Source: Fonsecaea monophora
Lineage: Eukaryota; Ascomycota; Eurotiomycetes; Chaetothyriales; Herpotrichiellaceae
DNA: 64,000 nucleotides
Direction of reading: 5' to 3'
Assembly (NCBI RefSeq): GCF_001642475.1
Contig: NW_019173933.1
Location: 496,001-560,000, forward strand
Shown here piece after piece: positions 1-10,380 of the stretch. How positions within the stretch are numbered: the stretch's first letter is position 1; every line of letters begins with the position of its first letter. A model generated the notes under the pieces. That model searched no databases and had not been told where the DNA came from. It saw only the letters and a program-made list of their open reading frames with translations. Both the position numbers and the translations under genes were made by a program.

Positions 1-317
1 TGTGTCAGGAGCTCTGAAAGGTGTGCACTTGCGAGCGAAAGCGACCAAAATCCTGTCCAGGGTCGGGTTAAAAACAGATCAAACTATGGCATTCCTGACT
101 AATTAAGCCGCTCTTGCTTGAGGTCGAGGACAAGACCCAAACTCTCCGTGTTCGAGGATACCGACGCTTGAAAGAGTACATGTCGGACGCCCAATATATG
201 CTACCGATGGCGGCCTCACACCCCTCAATCACTGCCATTCCTGCTGCCAGAGCTTCGTGTGCCCTGCCATCGGCATATCTTCAGCCGGCTCTTTGAGGTC
301 AGGGTATTCAGGCACTG
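1..317. other. upstream region, no gene seen
   Basis: This is the 5' flank of the gene starting at 318. No open frame here has recognisable protein character and no RNA gene was seen. It presumably holds the promoter and 5' UTR of that gene. Confidence 0.4.
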
Positions 318-1270
318 ATGGACATAATGCTCTTTTTGCTCTTTTTGGCATTAATCGTGGGCGCCGCCGCTCAAGACCAAGAGAACATCTTCCTCAATCC
401 GCCGACCAACGGGGTCAACAACGATTTCACGCAAAATCCCACCTATGTCCAGGGATCGACCATCACGCTTCAGTGGGAAACGACGTACCCATCAACGGAC
501 CTGGTGATCTGGCAGAATGGCAATCCAAATAGTCAGCTCTTGGCAGGTGAGAAGAATACCTTCCCTGAGACTCCTAACGCACGAAATCTTGGGATTGGCT
601 ATACTAAGTTGCACGACTGGATTCTATAGCGGGCATCACGACAACGAAACTTAGCTGGACCGTAGGAGCTGGGGCAATCCCGCCCTTTGACCTGAGCGAC
701 GGCAGTGTGTTTTTCTTCCAAATGTACAACTCATCAACGTCCACCTTCTTCAGCAGCCATTACTTCAACGTCAGCGATCCGTCGCTAGCTTCAACCACGT
801 CCACCGGTCCCTCGAGCACTACGACACCGCCGCCATCTACATCGACCCGAGCACCGAGTTCGTCAGGGAGCAACTCCTCCACAACATCTAGAGTGACGCC
901 CACGCCGACCGTATCCCCAGAGTCATCCAATGATGGCAGCAGCAGCAGCAGTAGCAATAACGACAACAAACTTGGAATTGGCCTAGGCATTGGGATCGGG
1001 GTCTGCGCGTTCCTCATCCTAGTTGCCGGGCTAGTGTGGTACATTTGCAGAAGGCGCCGACGGCAGCAGGAGGCGAAAGGACCACTACTGCCGAAAGCAG
1101 TCGAGGCGCCGTCATCAGAGACCGCGTCGGTCTATCCCACCGCCATGAGCTACGGTCACCCACCCTCAGAGCACAGAAGGTACGAACTCGGCTCGACCGC
1201 GATGGACCGGACACAGGCGGAACTGGATGGCAGTGGCAGTGGTAGTGGCGGCAGCACGAAGGCTGTGTAG
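318..1270 (+). CDS. single-pass cell-surface protein with Ser/Thr-rich stalk
   Basis: Two exons, 318-546 and 630-1270, give a 289-residue protein; the intron has GTGAG and ATAG ends. Residues 1-19 form a hydrophobic signal peptide ending in AAAQ. A short beta-type extracellular part follows (about 20-125), then a Ser/Thr/Pro-rich stalk likely to be O-glycosylated. One transmembrane helix comes next, with a Gly/Ile pattern (GIGLGIGIG), followed by a run of basic residues (RRRRRQQ) that marks the cytoplasmic side, and a short tail ending in a Gly-Ser repeat. This layout is common among fungal plasma-membrane or wall-stress proteins, including Wsc/Mid2-like ones, but no WSC cysteine pattern is visible, so no specific family is assigned. 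A role as a surface sensor or anchor is inference. The kelch protein at 10381-12495 has the same membrane layout. Confidence 0.75.
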
Positions 1271-1915
1271 TATAGCGACACCACATCATATCACATCACA
1301 TTGCAGCACTTCATGTCCTTGGGACGAGTGAGGCACGGACACAGGCAGAGGAGTAGATATGGGATGGCCCGATGATGTATGTACATTATGAGATGTCAAG
1401 GAGTTCATACCAACCAAACATGCAAGGATATCATAAGACGGCGGTTTTATTTCTATTCTCTCTCTGACAGCCTTCTGAAATCTATGTACATTATAGTTTG
1501 ACTTGCGCATTCTCTCATTTACACAAGTTCGAAAAGGCTTCTTTCACACTCATCTTTAGAGAGAAAAAAGCACCCTTGGTTCTTTCAGAGGTGTATTCGG
1601 TACATGTACAATATACCTACCTAGACTCATCTGCACGCACTGCTTTAGTCCAAGTTCATCGGGTACGTTCTTCGTACTGTACGTGGCCTCCTTACGTCCA
1701 TGGCTGGGGTTAGATATGGATGTGCGCCTAGTCGAAAGTAACATGGCATGTGGTCCATAAGTGATAGAGACTCCGTCAGTTGAGTACATATACAGCATAA
1801 TGTCTGTGTTATGTTTGATTAATCAATCAATCAATCACTTCTTTACGTCAATCATTCATTTCTTATGGAATTTGTGCCTTCCATCTATCTCTTGTTGTAG
1901 TGTTATACAGACTTT
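1271..1915. other. intergenic region between convergent genes
   Basis: This holds the 3' flanks of the surface-protein gene (plus) and glucosidase II (minus). It is relatively AT-rich and includes four tandem AATC units at 1821-1836. No gene was recognised. Confidence 0.4.
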
Positions 1916-4900
1916 TTACAAGTCAGTCTTTGGCCTGGAGGAGCTCGCGCTCTCGGGGAACTGCACAGTCCAATCCACGCCAATGCTAGTCCCGGGACTC
2001 CTGATCACGGCCCAGGCAGCCTTGTTCCCCTGCGCCGCATGATAACTCATATCGACCTTTCGGTCACCCTTGACCCCGTCCTCTGACACGGTGAGCTCTG
2101 TGGTTGACGACCACGCAGCAGGCGCGTTGACCACGATGATCTTCTCAATCTTGACTTCCTTCATCGTCTTCAGATACCCAGCAGTCTTCGGTCCTTTCGT
2201 GCCAATGTCGCGGCTCCGAAGAGCTCCATCCCCGAATGAGAACTGGCGATGGATATACGCCCCCTGCTGATACTCAAACGTTTCTCCGTCGTCCACGTAC
2301 AGCGTGCCCTCTGCTTTCTCACCATGCTTATCCAGAACAACCACAAGAGTGTACGGATCCCACTTCATCAACCCGGAACTCTTTCTTGGTCTGTCTTTCC
2401 TGGGAATTATGTGGCCACCTTGCATGAGCAACGGAATCTTGTCCAACGGTGCATCGACCTTGTGCGTCTTAGAACCGCCAGCGTAGATCGTGAAGTCAAA
2501 GTAGTCATAGTAATTCTCATCATCCGACAGGTAAATATCCACGCTCTCCCCTCCTTCGACGGTGACGGGTTTTACCAACAAGCCAGTGGAGCCGAGGTAC
2601 ATCTGATCGTCGATGCCAAAACCTCGTTCGTCTGATGGATGAACAAAATACTGGGCTCGCACGATAGGGTGTCCATCTGTGGCGGCCTCATGGAATGCAG
2701 TATACCATGCCGGCAGGAGTGAATAGCGTAGTCGCAAGGCCTGGGTCATGATACCGGTGTATGGCTCCCCGAGCATGTAGGGCTCGCGTCTCCGGGTGTC
2801 AATATGTGCATGGCCACGCATGAATGGATAGAAAGCCCCAGCTTGGTACCATCTCGTCTGCAGTTCTTTGCTTGGGTTACCAAAGAATCCACCGACATCA
2901 GCCCCGGCAAAGGGAAACCCGCCAACCCCTTGATTGAGAATCATCGGGATCGATGCGGCAAGATGTTCCCAATTGGCCTGGTTGTCACCAGTCCACATTG
3001 CCGCAGATCTCTGCGAGCCTGCGTAGAACGATCGAGTGAGCACGAATGGCCGCCGAATCTCTCCCTTTTTGCGTTCCAAGAGAGCGTGCCAGGTGGCGTT
3101 GTGAAAAGTCATGCCATTGAGGTTGTGTAGGTCTCGGTGCTCCCAGTTGCCGTGGTGTAGGTTATCCCTCGGCATGGTGATTTCCGGGCCATTAAAGACG
3201 GATGGCTCATTCATGTCGTTCCACAGCCACACATTTGATTGTGTGCCTTTGAATCGATCGAACGTAAATAGTGATTTCCACCAGGCCCTCGCTGCTGGAT
3301 TGAAAGCATCGATCCAATGAGAGCTCCCAGGCCAACACCACCCCTCAAAGATGTTGTTCTCCTTGTTCTTCACCGCCAAACCTTTGCTCTTGAGTTCATC
3401 CACAACAAAGTATCCCTCCTTGTTCTTGATGTGTGGGTCGATGATGACAACCAGCTTGCGCTCAGTCTCATCAAGCTGCTTCTCCATCGATATGGGATCT
3501 GGGAAGTTCAACGGATCCCAGGTGAAATACTTCTTATCGTCCGTATATTCAATATCAAGCCAGATGACATCGTAGGGGATATTGAATTTGTCAAACTTCC
3601 GATCAACATCCTTCACGTCCTCGTCGCTGACGTAGTTCCACCTGCATTGATGGTAGGCAAGGGCAAACAATGCGGGCATTGCGGTGTAGCCGGTAAGCTC
3701 ACCGAATGACTTGGAAACGTCTCCAGGCATGGGACCGAGCATGACAAACACGTCCAGCAGACCGCTTTCAGATATCCAGTGTGTATGGGTGTCTACAACC
3801 CCGCCTGTGAGGCCCAGGGTGAGCGGGTTTGTGTCGTGTTTCGACTTGACAATATCCACCCACGTCTCAGCCGCATTCAGCCAGAAGACACCAACTGTTG
3901 AGTCCTTTTTATGAGCATGCATGAATGGTATCGATCCGTACAAGGTCATCGGGGAGTCGAGCTCGTATTCGAAGACGTCACTGTTATACATCCGGTATGG
4001 TTGGTCGTAGTTCCCATCTCCACCACGGGTCTCCTTCAACGACAAAGGCCCCGCGTGCTCTGGGAGACCGTACACGTGCCCGTAGCCAGGGAAGGTGATA
4101 TCCAGCGCAACACTTTCCGGTCCCTTGGGCTTCGAGTCAGTGTTACCCCCAAAGCTCTCGTCCCACCAGGTGCCTTCATCTTCCGCTGCTTCGATGGGCT
4201 GTGCTTCGGTACTGTTCTCATCCGCAGTAGGTTTCTCAACCTTGGGCCGCCAATGCTCGACATTCAAGAAGCCTCGTCCATTGAACACGACATGTTTCTC
4301 TTCACCGGACCAAAACTCTATTCCAAAGGGTGCGTGTCGAATAACCGCCTTGAAGTGGCCGTTGGCTCCCCACGATACTTCTGTAACATCTTTCGATACC
4401 TTTTCCATTGAAGCGGTCGTCTGAGGTTGGAGACCGCCTCCGGTAAGGGCCCAGGCAGCGGCTTCATTGTATCTCTCCTTCCTGGCGACACTGCCGTGCC
4501 GCAGCTCAATCTCACCTTTCCTCCTCTTTTCTTCGTCGATGGTGACACGAACGTTTCCGTGGTCAAGGAAAGTTATCATTAAGGGCAGTTTGACTGCGTC
4601 ACCATCGGCCAGCGATTTGATAACGGAGCCATCCATGCGGCCATCCTTGAACTTGATCGAGGCCGCATCCAGTTGGTAAGGAGAGGATTCAGGGTTGCCC
4701 TTCTCTGTCATGGAATCCGCAAGAGCTCTATTTCTCTTACAGAAGCCAGACTGGTCACAACGCTTGAAGTCGTGGTGTTTGACCATCACTGTGATCTGTC
4801 AACATGTATATCTCACTAGACCGGTTCGCATGTAAACACTTGCCTGCAGGAGACACGAAGAACAACAAAAGCAGAAAGGAGAGGCATGAGATCGGCCACG

Positions 4901-4928
4901 ACGGCGACCTCCTCGAAGACCGAGCCAT
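1916..4928 (-). CDS. gls2: glucosidase II catalytic alpha subunit (GH31)
   Basis: This ER enzyme removes the two inner alpha-1,3-linked glucoses from N-glycans during glycoprotein folding control. Exon 1 is 4928-4844 and exon 2 is 4788-1916, giving about 985 residues. Exon 1 encodes a signal peptide (basic start, then a hydrophobic run ending FFVSPA). Exon 2 opens with the diagnostic cysteine motif of the family (KRC...SGFCKRNR). The GH31 nucleophile lies in WNDMNEP (Asp about 553), and a likely acid/base Asp in TGDNQANW (about 630). The single intron begins GCAAGT rather than GT; the frame is restored exactly and a good donor is formed apart from the T-to-C change. An ATG 13 codons upstream at 4967 is also in frame and would lengthen the signal region. 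It is divergent from the NDK gene. Length and motifs agree with fungal glucosidase II alpha; the beta subunit is not in this window. Confidence 0.95.
4789..4843 (-). other. GC-AG intron in glucosidase II gene
   Basis: Read on the minus strand, exon 1 ends CCTGCAG and the intron starts GCAAGT, ending CACAG before TGATGG. It is 55 nt long and phase 1. Joining the flanks gives an uninterrupted signal peptide followed by the family's cysteine-rich start. No GT donor nearby gives this join. GC-AG introns are a known minor class, usually with an otherwise strong donor, as here. Confidence 0.75.
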
Positions 4929-5293
4929 TCTTGTGACTGAGACTTGTTGAAGGGCCCAGTCTCGCAAAAGGTACCTAAGGTATCCAAGTCAAGGGTTGGG
5001 CGTGGTCGTGAGATACTGTGCCAGCAACATGCAAATGTGTCCAGTGTCAATAGGCCCGAGATGTGCCTGGGACTGGTTTAGCTTCGCCCAGAGTTCCTCT
5101 CACTAAGCGGACCCCTGCATTGACCCAGGGAGCCACAAGCTTTGCCCCTCCAAACATCACCACTTTTCCCCCCACCCCATGGAACAAATATTTTTGTCCA
5201 GTTCTCTTTTCCGTTCACTACACTGCCTTTCTCTCAGTCACTCTATCCTCAGAACCACGCATCTTTCCAACATTTCCAAACGTGCACATCAAA
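4929..5293. promoter_or_regulatory. divergent promoter region, glucosidase II / NDK
   Basis: Two housekeeping genes start on either side and point away from each other. Pyrimidine-rich stretches sit just before the NDK start, as is usual in filamentous fungal core promoters. No specific factor site is claimed. Confidence 0.45.
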
Positions 5294-6042
5294 ATGTCTT
5301 CTAGCGAACAGACGTAAGCACACTACACTGACCAGTGGCTCGGGTCCAACATTAACGTTGTGCAGCTTCATTGCTGTCAAGCCTGATGGCGTTCAGGTAA
5401 GAAAAATCCGTCCTTCACGTCAGTATGGTCTTGATATTGACAATACTCACCAGCGTGGCCTTGTTGGCGACATCCTGAGCCGATTCGAGAAGCGCGGGTG
5501 AGCGAAACTCTCCATACTGAATAACCAAAAAGAGAAGAGCCAGAGACTAAAGGGCGGTGAAGATACAAGTTGGTTGCCATCAAGATGGTGTCCCCTTCCA
5601 AGGAGCACCTCGAGAAGCACTACGAAGACCTCTCGGACAAGCCTTTCTTCAAGGGCCTCGTTAGCTGTATGGAGGCTCTCTACAAGTGGACATCGAATGA
5701 GCCGGCTGACAGAATATCGCAGACATGTTGAGCGGTCCGATCGTAGCCATGGTCTGGGAAGGTCGTGACGCTTGCAAGACTGGTCGATGTAAGTTGCCCA
5801 AGACCTTGTGGAAGGATGCATAATACTGATTGCGGCTGCAAGCCATCCTCGGTGCCACCAACCCTCTCGCTTCTGCCCCTGGAACAATTCGAGGTGACTA
5901 TGCTATCGACGTCGGTCGGAATGTCTGCCACGGCTCCGACGGTGTTGAGAGTGCAAAGAAGGAGATTGCACTGTGGTTCAAGCCTGAGGAACTCCAGAGC
6001 TGGAAGTCTGCCCAGCATGACTGGATCTACGAGAAGGCATGA
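5294..6042 (+). CDS. ndk1: nucleoside diphosphate kinase
   Basis: It transfers the gamma-phosphate from ATP to other nucleoside diphosphates through a phospho-histidine. Six exons are needed: 5294-5313, 5366-5396, 5454-5497, 5563-5666, 5723-5788 and 5843-6042. All junctions are GT-AG and keep frame, giving 154 residues, the normal length for the family. The start reads MSSSEQTFIAVKPDGVQ, and the active-site His is His118 in NVCHGSD. The C-terminus ends WIYEKA, as in other NDKs. The first two coding exons are only 20 and 31 nt, so automated gene finders could easily miss them. Splitting of the first codons by several introns is common for fungal NDK genes. The protein works in the cytosol and possibly mitochondria; no organelle signal is seen. 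Confidence 0.96.
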
Positions 6043-6269
6043 ACAACCAGTCTCATCAATTCGCACGCGAACTATGCACCTCCGAGCTTGGGCCACTTGG
6101 ATATGGCGCCTACAACAATGTCAGCGACAGTGATGAGTCCCGAGCGAATATCAAGAGATAGACTTACCGGACCTGAGAAATGAAACAAAATGATGATTGC
6201 ATTACAGTGTTCTGTTGTTTATTCAGTGTCCCACCAGCTACCACCCCATGATCAAGTCACAGCAAGGTA

Positions 6270-6926
6270 TCATTTCGTTGTTCTTCGAAACAGTGTTTTT
6301 GTGGCATTCCCAGCCGGAATGATGGCGATCCGTGCAAACCATGGCGAGCCCCAAACGCTAACGAGGAGGCGCAAAGGCAACAATACTTTCACCAAGGTGT
6401 ACGCGGTCGCGAACTCGACTACCCATCTTGTGGCGCTTTCTCCTCGATTGAACCACCGCGAGACTGTTTCTTTGTGGCTTTCAAAACTGTGTGCATTGCC
6501 CTTCTGTGTCTCCTCTTCAACTCTGATCTCGTCTTTTTCAGTGATCCACCCTTTCTTCCGAAAGTATCGCGCGAACTTCTCCACAGCTGCAGAGATCCAA
6601 GCCCCTTCAGCAAAGTAGGGAGGGAGCCAGTTCCAGTAGTGGAAAGCCCCTGCGAGACCGAATAGTGGTATGACCGCTGTTATTTCATGAAGGATAATGA
6701 AGGCTGTAATGTGTGACACTGGCGCTTGTCGCAGGCCAGTGACTGTCGGTCGGAGGAACCTCGGGGTGCGTTCAATAAAGCGATCGAAACGAGTTCTGAG
6801 GGCAGCTTGGTCGTCTTTGAGCTTCGGTGATCTAGGAGGTTCTGTTTTAGGGGTGGACAGCCAACGCCGCAGAAGAGGATTTCGGGTACGAGGACCGACG
6901 GCCCTGCTAAGCGAGTGCTTGAGCAT
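6270..6926 (-). CDS. mitochondrial membrane protein, DUF1279/FAM210-like
   Basis: Single exon, about 218 residues from the ATG at 6926. That start gives a classic mitochondrial presequence: MLKHSLSRAV and then Arg-rich residues with no acids up to RRWLST. An in-frame ATG at 6971 would add 15 residues. Two hydrophobic segments follow. The first (HITAFIILHEITAVIPLFGL) is the recognisable block of the DUF1279/FAM210 group, and the second lies near the C-terminus around YTLVKVLLPLRLLVS. Between them is a charged helix. Members of this group are inner mitochondrial membrane proteins, including yeast Mrx11-type proteins linked to mitochondrial gene expression. The family call rests on motif memory and layout, so the exact molecular role is left open. 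Confidence 0.7.
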   Translation of the reverse strand: MLKHSLSRAVGPRTRNPLLRRWLSTPKTEPPRSPKLKDDQAALRTRFDRFIERTPRFLRPTVTGLRQAPVSHITAFIILHEITAVIPLFGLAGAFHYWNWLPPYFAEGAWISAAVEKFARYFRKKGWITEKDEIRVEEETQKGNAHSFESHKETVSRWFNRGESATRWVVEFATAYTLVKVLLPLRLLVSVWGSPWFARIAIIPAGNATKTLFRRTTK

Positions 6927-7368
6927 CGTGAGGATGTCAGGTCGCAGTGAAGAAAAACCAGCAACCAGCAACTCATGTTGTCCCTGCGCCGTCCTCGTTG
7001 ATGGGAATGCACCACCGTAAAATCAACGGTGGATCATATGTAGTAACCTCATTCATGTCGAGATCTCCAACTGTTATCAGTAAAGTCGCTCTTGTCGCTC
7101 TCTCACTGTTTTAGACGCCGCTCCTGTCATCACTGGGACATCCATAGTCCTACCCACATCTTGCAGGCAGCCCAGATACATGTCTGGTATGTCCACGCAA
7201 GCGACCGCGTAGATGGACAGGCTGAACACGACGAACTCACTCCTAGCGGGAACATTGGCACCAGGCTGAAACGATTCACAATATATATGTTCGATCCGCT
7301 TTAGAGTCATCACAGCTGTCCCCTTTGGGCCTCACAAGTCGCAGAATTTTGGAATAAGTACTCTCATC
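6927..7368. promoter_or_regulatory. divergent promoter region, mitochondrial protein / F-box
   Basis: The two flanking genes are transcribed away from this segment, so it should hold both promoters. No additional gene or repeat is visible. Confidence 0.4.
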
Positions 7369-8930
7369 ATGGATCAGCTCGTTGCCGAACTGGTGGACCA
7401 TCTCTGTCTGTTCTTGGATCAAAACTCTCTGTGTTCGTTCCGCCTGACTTGCAAGGCATTTGGCGCCATTGCCGAGGAGCATCTCTTCCGTGACTTCGAG
7501 TTTCGTCTCTTCCCCAGTCATCATAGACTTTACCAGCTGGAGCAACTGGCAGCTACGCCCTCGATAGCCTCCCGCCTACGTTGTGTTTCTTTCGAATCTG
7601 GTATCCAGCTGGAATACGCCGACTATCGATACTGGCAGGCCGAAGTGTATCACGACAAGCAGAGAGCCTGGGAGCGAAGCCTTGTTGGTGCCACCAGGGA
7701 CGATTACACGCAGTTTCATGAACGTCTTCAAGCCAGGTTCACCACCGACCTAGCTCGTCGTTACGATCTGTACCGCTGGCATCTCGATCAACAAGCAGCA
7801 TCCATGGCTGAACCCCGTGTGAGAAATGTCCTCATGCGGGTAATCGGCATGCTCGGGGAGTCAAACTCAGCCCTGCGATTCAAGCTGATCATGGCCGAGC
7901 CTCAAATCCGGCTGGAAGAGCTTGAAGCATTCGATCCTGAACAGTACGCAAATGACAAACCCTATGATCCCGATCCGCGGCGCAGAGTTGCAAATCGTCG
8001 CCAACACTGCCTGGATCACTTTGTCAATTTCCTCCAGGCCGCGAAGCTTTCGGGCTGTGAAGTGGCCGACCTCACTGCAATCGACATCCCCCAGCAGCTT
8101 CTTGCCGTGGGTCCTCTTCATGGATCCCATGTGCTGGAAGAGACTTTTCAGGGTCTGAAGAAACTCCGCATGAAAATCAGTTCCTTTCCCCATAGTGACT
8201 GGCTTTCTCGTAGTGGAACTGGACAAATCTATTTTGGCGGGAGGAATGTGGCTGCAAAAAGCCTCAGGGTGTTGTTGAACCAAACCTCGCAGCTGGAGCA
8301 CTTGGATTTGGAATTCCCAGCTGGGCTCGAGGCCGAGTATTCGTTTGATATTTTTGATAGGACCAACATCGACCGCTTCCCCCGGTTGTGGCTCCCACAT
8401 CTCAAGTCTCTGACACTCAGTCTTTTCAGGTGTTCCTGGGCAGACTTGAAAGCTTTTTTGGACGAGGGCAGGAATCTTGACTCATTGGTGATGAAGGATT
8501 GTCGACTTGAGACAGGGTCGTTGATAGATTTGCTCGAGTATCTGCGCCGGAGACGCCTTGGGAAGGTTCAGCTTCTTGGAAGCTGGTATGTCGATGTAAG
8601 TTGGCCCCAAACCCTGGCGCACTTGGATGTGTGCTTTGTGCCAACGAATTTTGTCCTTTTGAAGCCATTTTGTTCATGCTGACAATGCTATAGGAGGACT
8701 GTGGTGAATGGCATTCGCACAGTGAGGAAGATTTCACAAGCTGCTTTGCGACAAACTCATATGAGGGTCCCTATGCTCATTCAGGAATGCGGTTGAGGAT
8801 AGAAGAGTTCATCACCGGCAAGGGAGAGTGTCCCTTGCCACGGTGGGCAACAGAAGATGACCCTCCTCGGCTGTGGGAAATCGAGTCGGATACGAGTTGG
8901 CACTTTATTCCGGGACAGCCTCATCGCTAG
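7369..8930 (+). CDS. F-box-like protein
   Basis: Exon 1 is 7369-8595 and exon 2 is 8694-8930, joined at phase 0 (GTAAGT donor, CTATAG acceptor), giving 487 residues. Residues 1-45 match the fungal F-box pattern: a leucine-rich start (LVAELVDHLCLFL), then the FRLTCKAFGAIAEEHLFRDF block. The rest has spaced leucines and tryptophans, as in the degenerate leucine-rich or unclassified C-termini of fungal F-box proteins. Such proteins bind Skp1 and recruit substrates to an SCF ubiquitin ligase; the substrate cannot be inferred. Without the second exon the frame would stop shortly after the donor, so the splice matters for the C-terminal 78 residues. Confidence 0.8.
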
Positions 8931-10380
8931 ACACGCGTACTGGTCCAAACGGAACTGCCGTCGGGCAATGCAGGCTGCAAACACGTCGTAAGGCTGTTCT
9001 TCACTTACTTCCCCCGTGTCGCTGAGAAGACAACCACATTCATGAATATTGCTCGCCAGGTATTTATGGTTGCTATATATTTCAGTTATCAAAGAACCCC
9101 CCTTGTCATTGAAGTTCGCTCGCCAGCGTAAACTTTGCCGATCTCACCAAGTGACTGCTACCGTGGCCTGCTGCATCCACCTCTGGGTGGGTGCTAGGTC
9201 TTGGGGATCATCAATTTCCTGCCTTGTTTGGATTGGGTCATACATGTACGAGTGCTTTGGCACAGGTCGAACGCTGCTGCTGGGTGTTTTGACTTCGTCG
9301 TGAGTCCATCCCATTCGGCCTTTTGAGGCAACCGTTTCAATGAGATTGGATAACCAAATGTATCAGGGACTGCTCAGCCTCATGAAGCGCAGTCTTGGAG
9401 GACTAGACATAGCACGATCGGTACCAATATACCAAAGTCCATATTTGTTTCCAGACTCGAGCATTGAACTGAGTCATGACTAAGCCATGGTGAACTTGTG
9501 GCTGTCACCCATGTGCCGACCAATCATAAGATACTGGTGACATGGAGCATCACGTGCGTTCAGCCACACAACCCCAACATGACAACCTACTGTCTTATTG
9601 TTTGTTGTCGCCCGTGGTCAATCTTGACTGTAAGATTTTGTTGCTAGGAAATACGCCTTGCCGACTCGCTGCCTTGGCTTCTGTGGATCGGCCGTTTCGG
9701 TTGCGAGTAGAGACGGAATGCGCCGCCGCTTCGACGTCTATCAGAACACTATCCCTTCTCCGGACTAATGTCTCCCACACCTGTGCGAGTCGCACATCGG
9801 GCACATCGACAAATACCGAGAACCCCCTTGAACATGAGGCAAGTGGTCGAAATGCCTACTGATTCTAGGTAGAGGCGTGATTTGCTGCCTCGCTAGTCGT
9901 GAAGTAGCAGTTACATTCAGATGCCTTGTCTTATCACCCTTGGGCAGGCATTCCGCCTTGAGTCTTGGACAGCACTAGCTTAGCAGCGCCCGTTTTGAGG
10001 CTTGGATGGCAGTCGACCGGCGTGATGTCGCGTACCTAGCCCATCACTAGCCTTGCGGCGGTTCGCCAGGTTGTCTTGGTTGCCCTCCCATTGTCACTGG
10101 CTGAAGAGGTGTTTGTGTTTGCGCACACTGTGCACTAGAGGGGTGGACAATGCAAGAACCCAGTACTCTAGAGTCCGACCGTTCCCAGTACAAGCATTGC
10201 GGGCGAGTGCTCATGCGAGGCGTAACAGATTTAAGATGGTGGTCTGCCACTGTTGGGTGAAAGAGGTGGGCTTCTCAATTTCTACGTTGCCTCGACTTCG
10301 AGGTCCTGCTGGGAACGCGCAGTATTTGAGGGATTCGTACGACGATTCCGGGTCGAATAAGGCTCAAGCAGCTTTTCCGG
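8931..10380. other. intergenic region, no gene recognised
   Basis: About 1.45 kb. The open frames here are short and lack family motifs, consistent codon character or plausible splice partners. It should include the 3' flank of the F-box gene and the promoter of the kelch gene. No RIP-like AT-rich tract or transposon ends were seen. Confidence 0.4.

Noticed and set aside
9542..9862. 106-codon plus-strand frame in the 8.9-10.4 kb gap
   Set aside because: No family resemblance, no splice partners and no coding-like composition.
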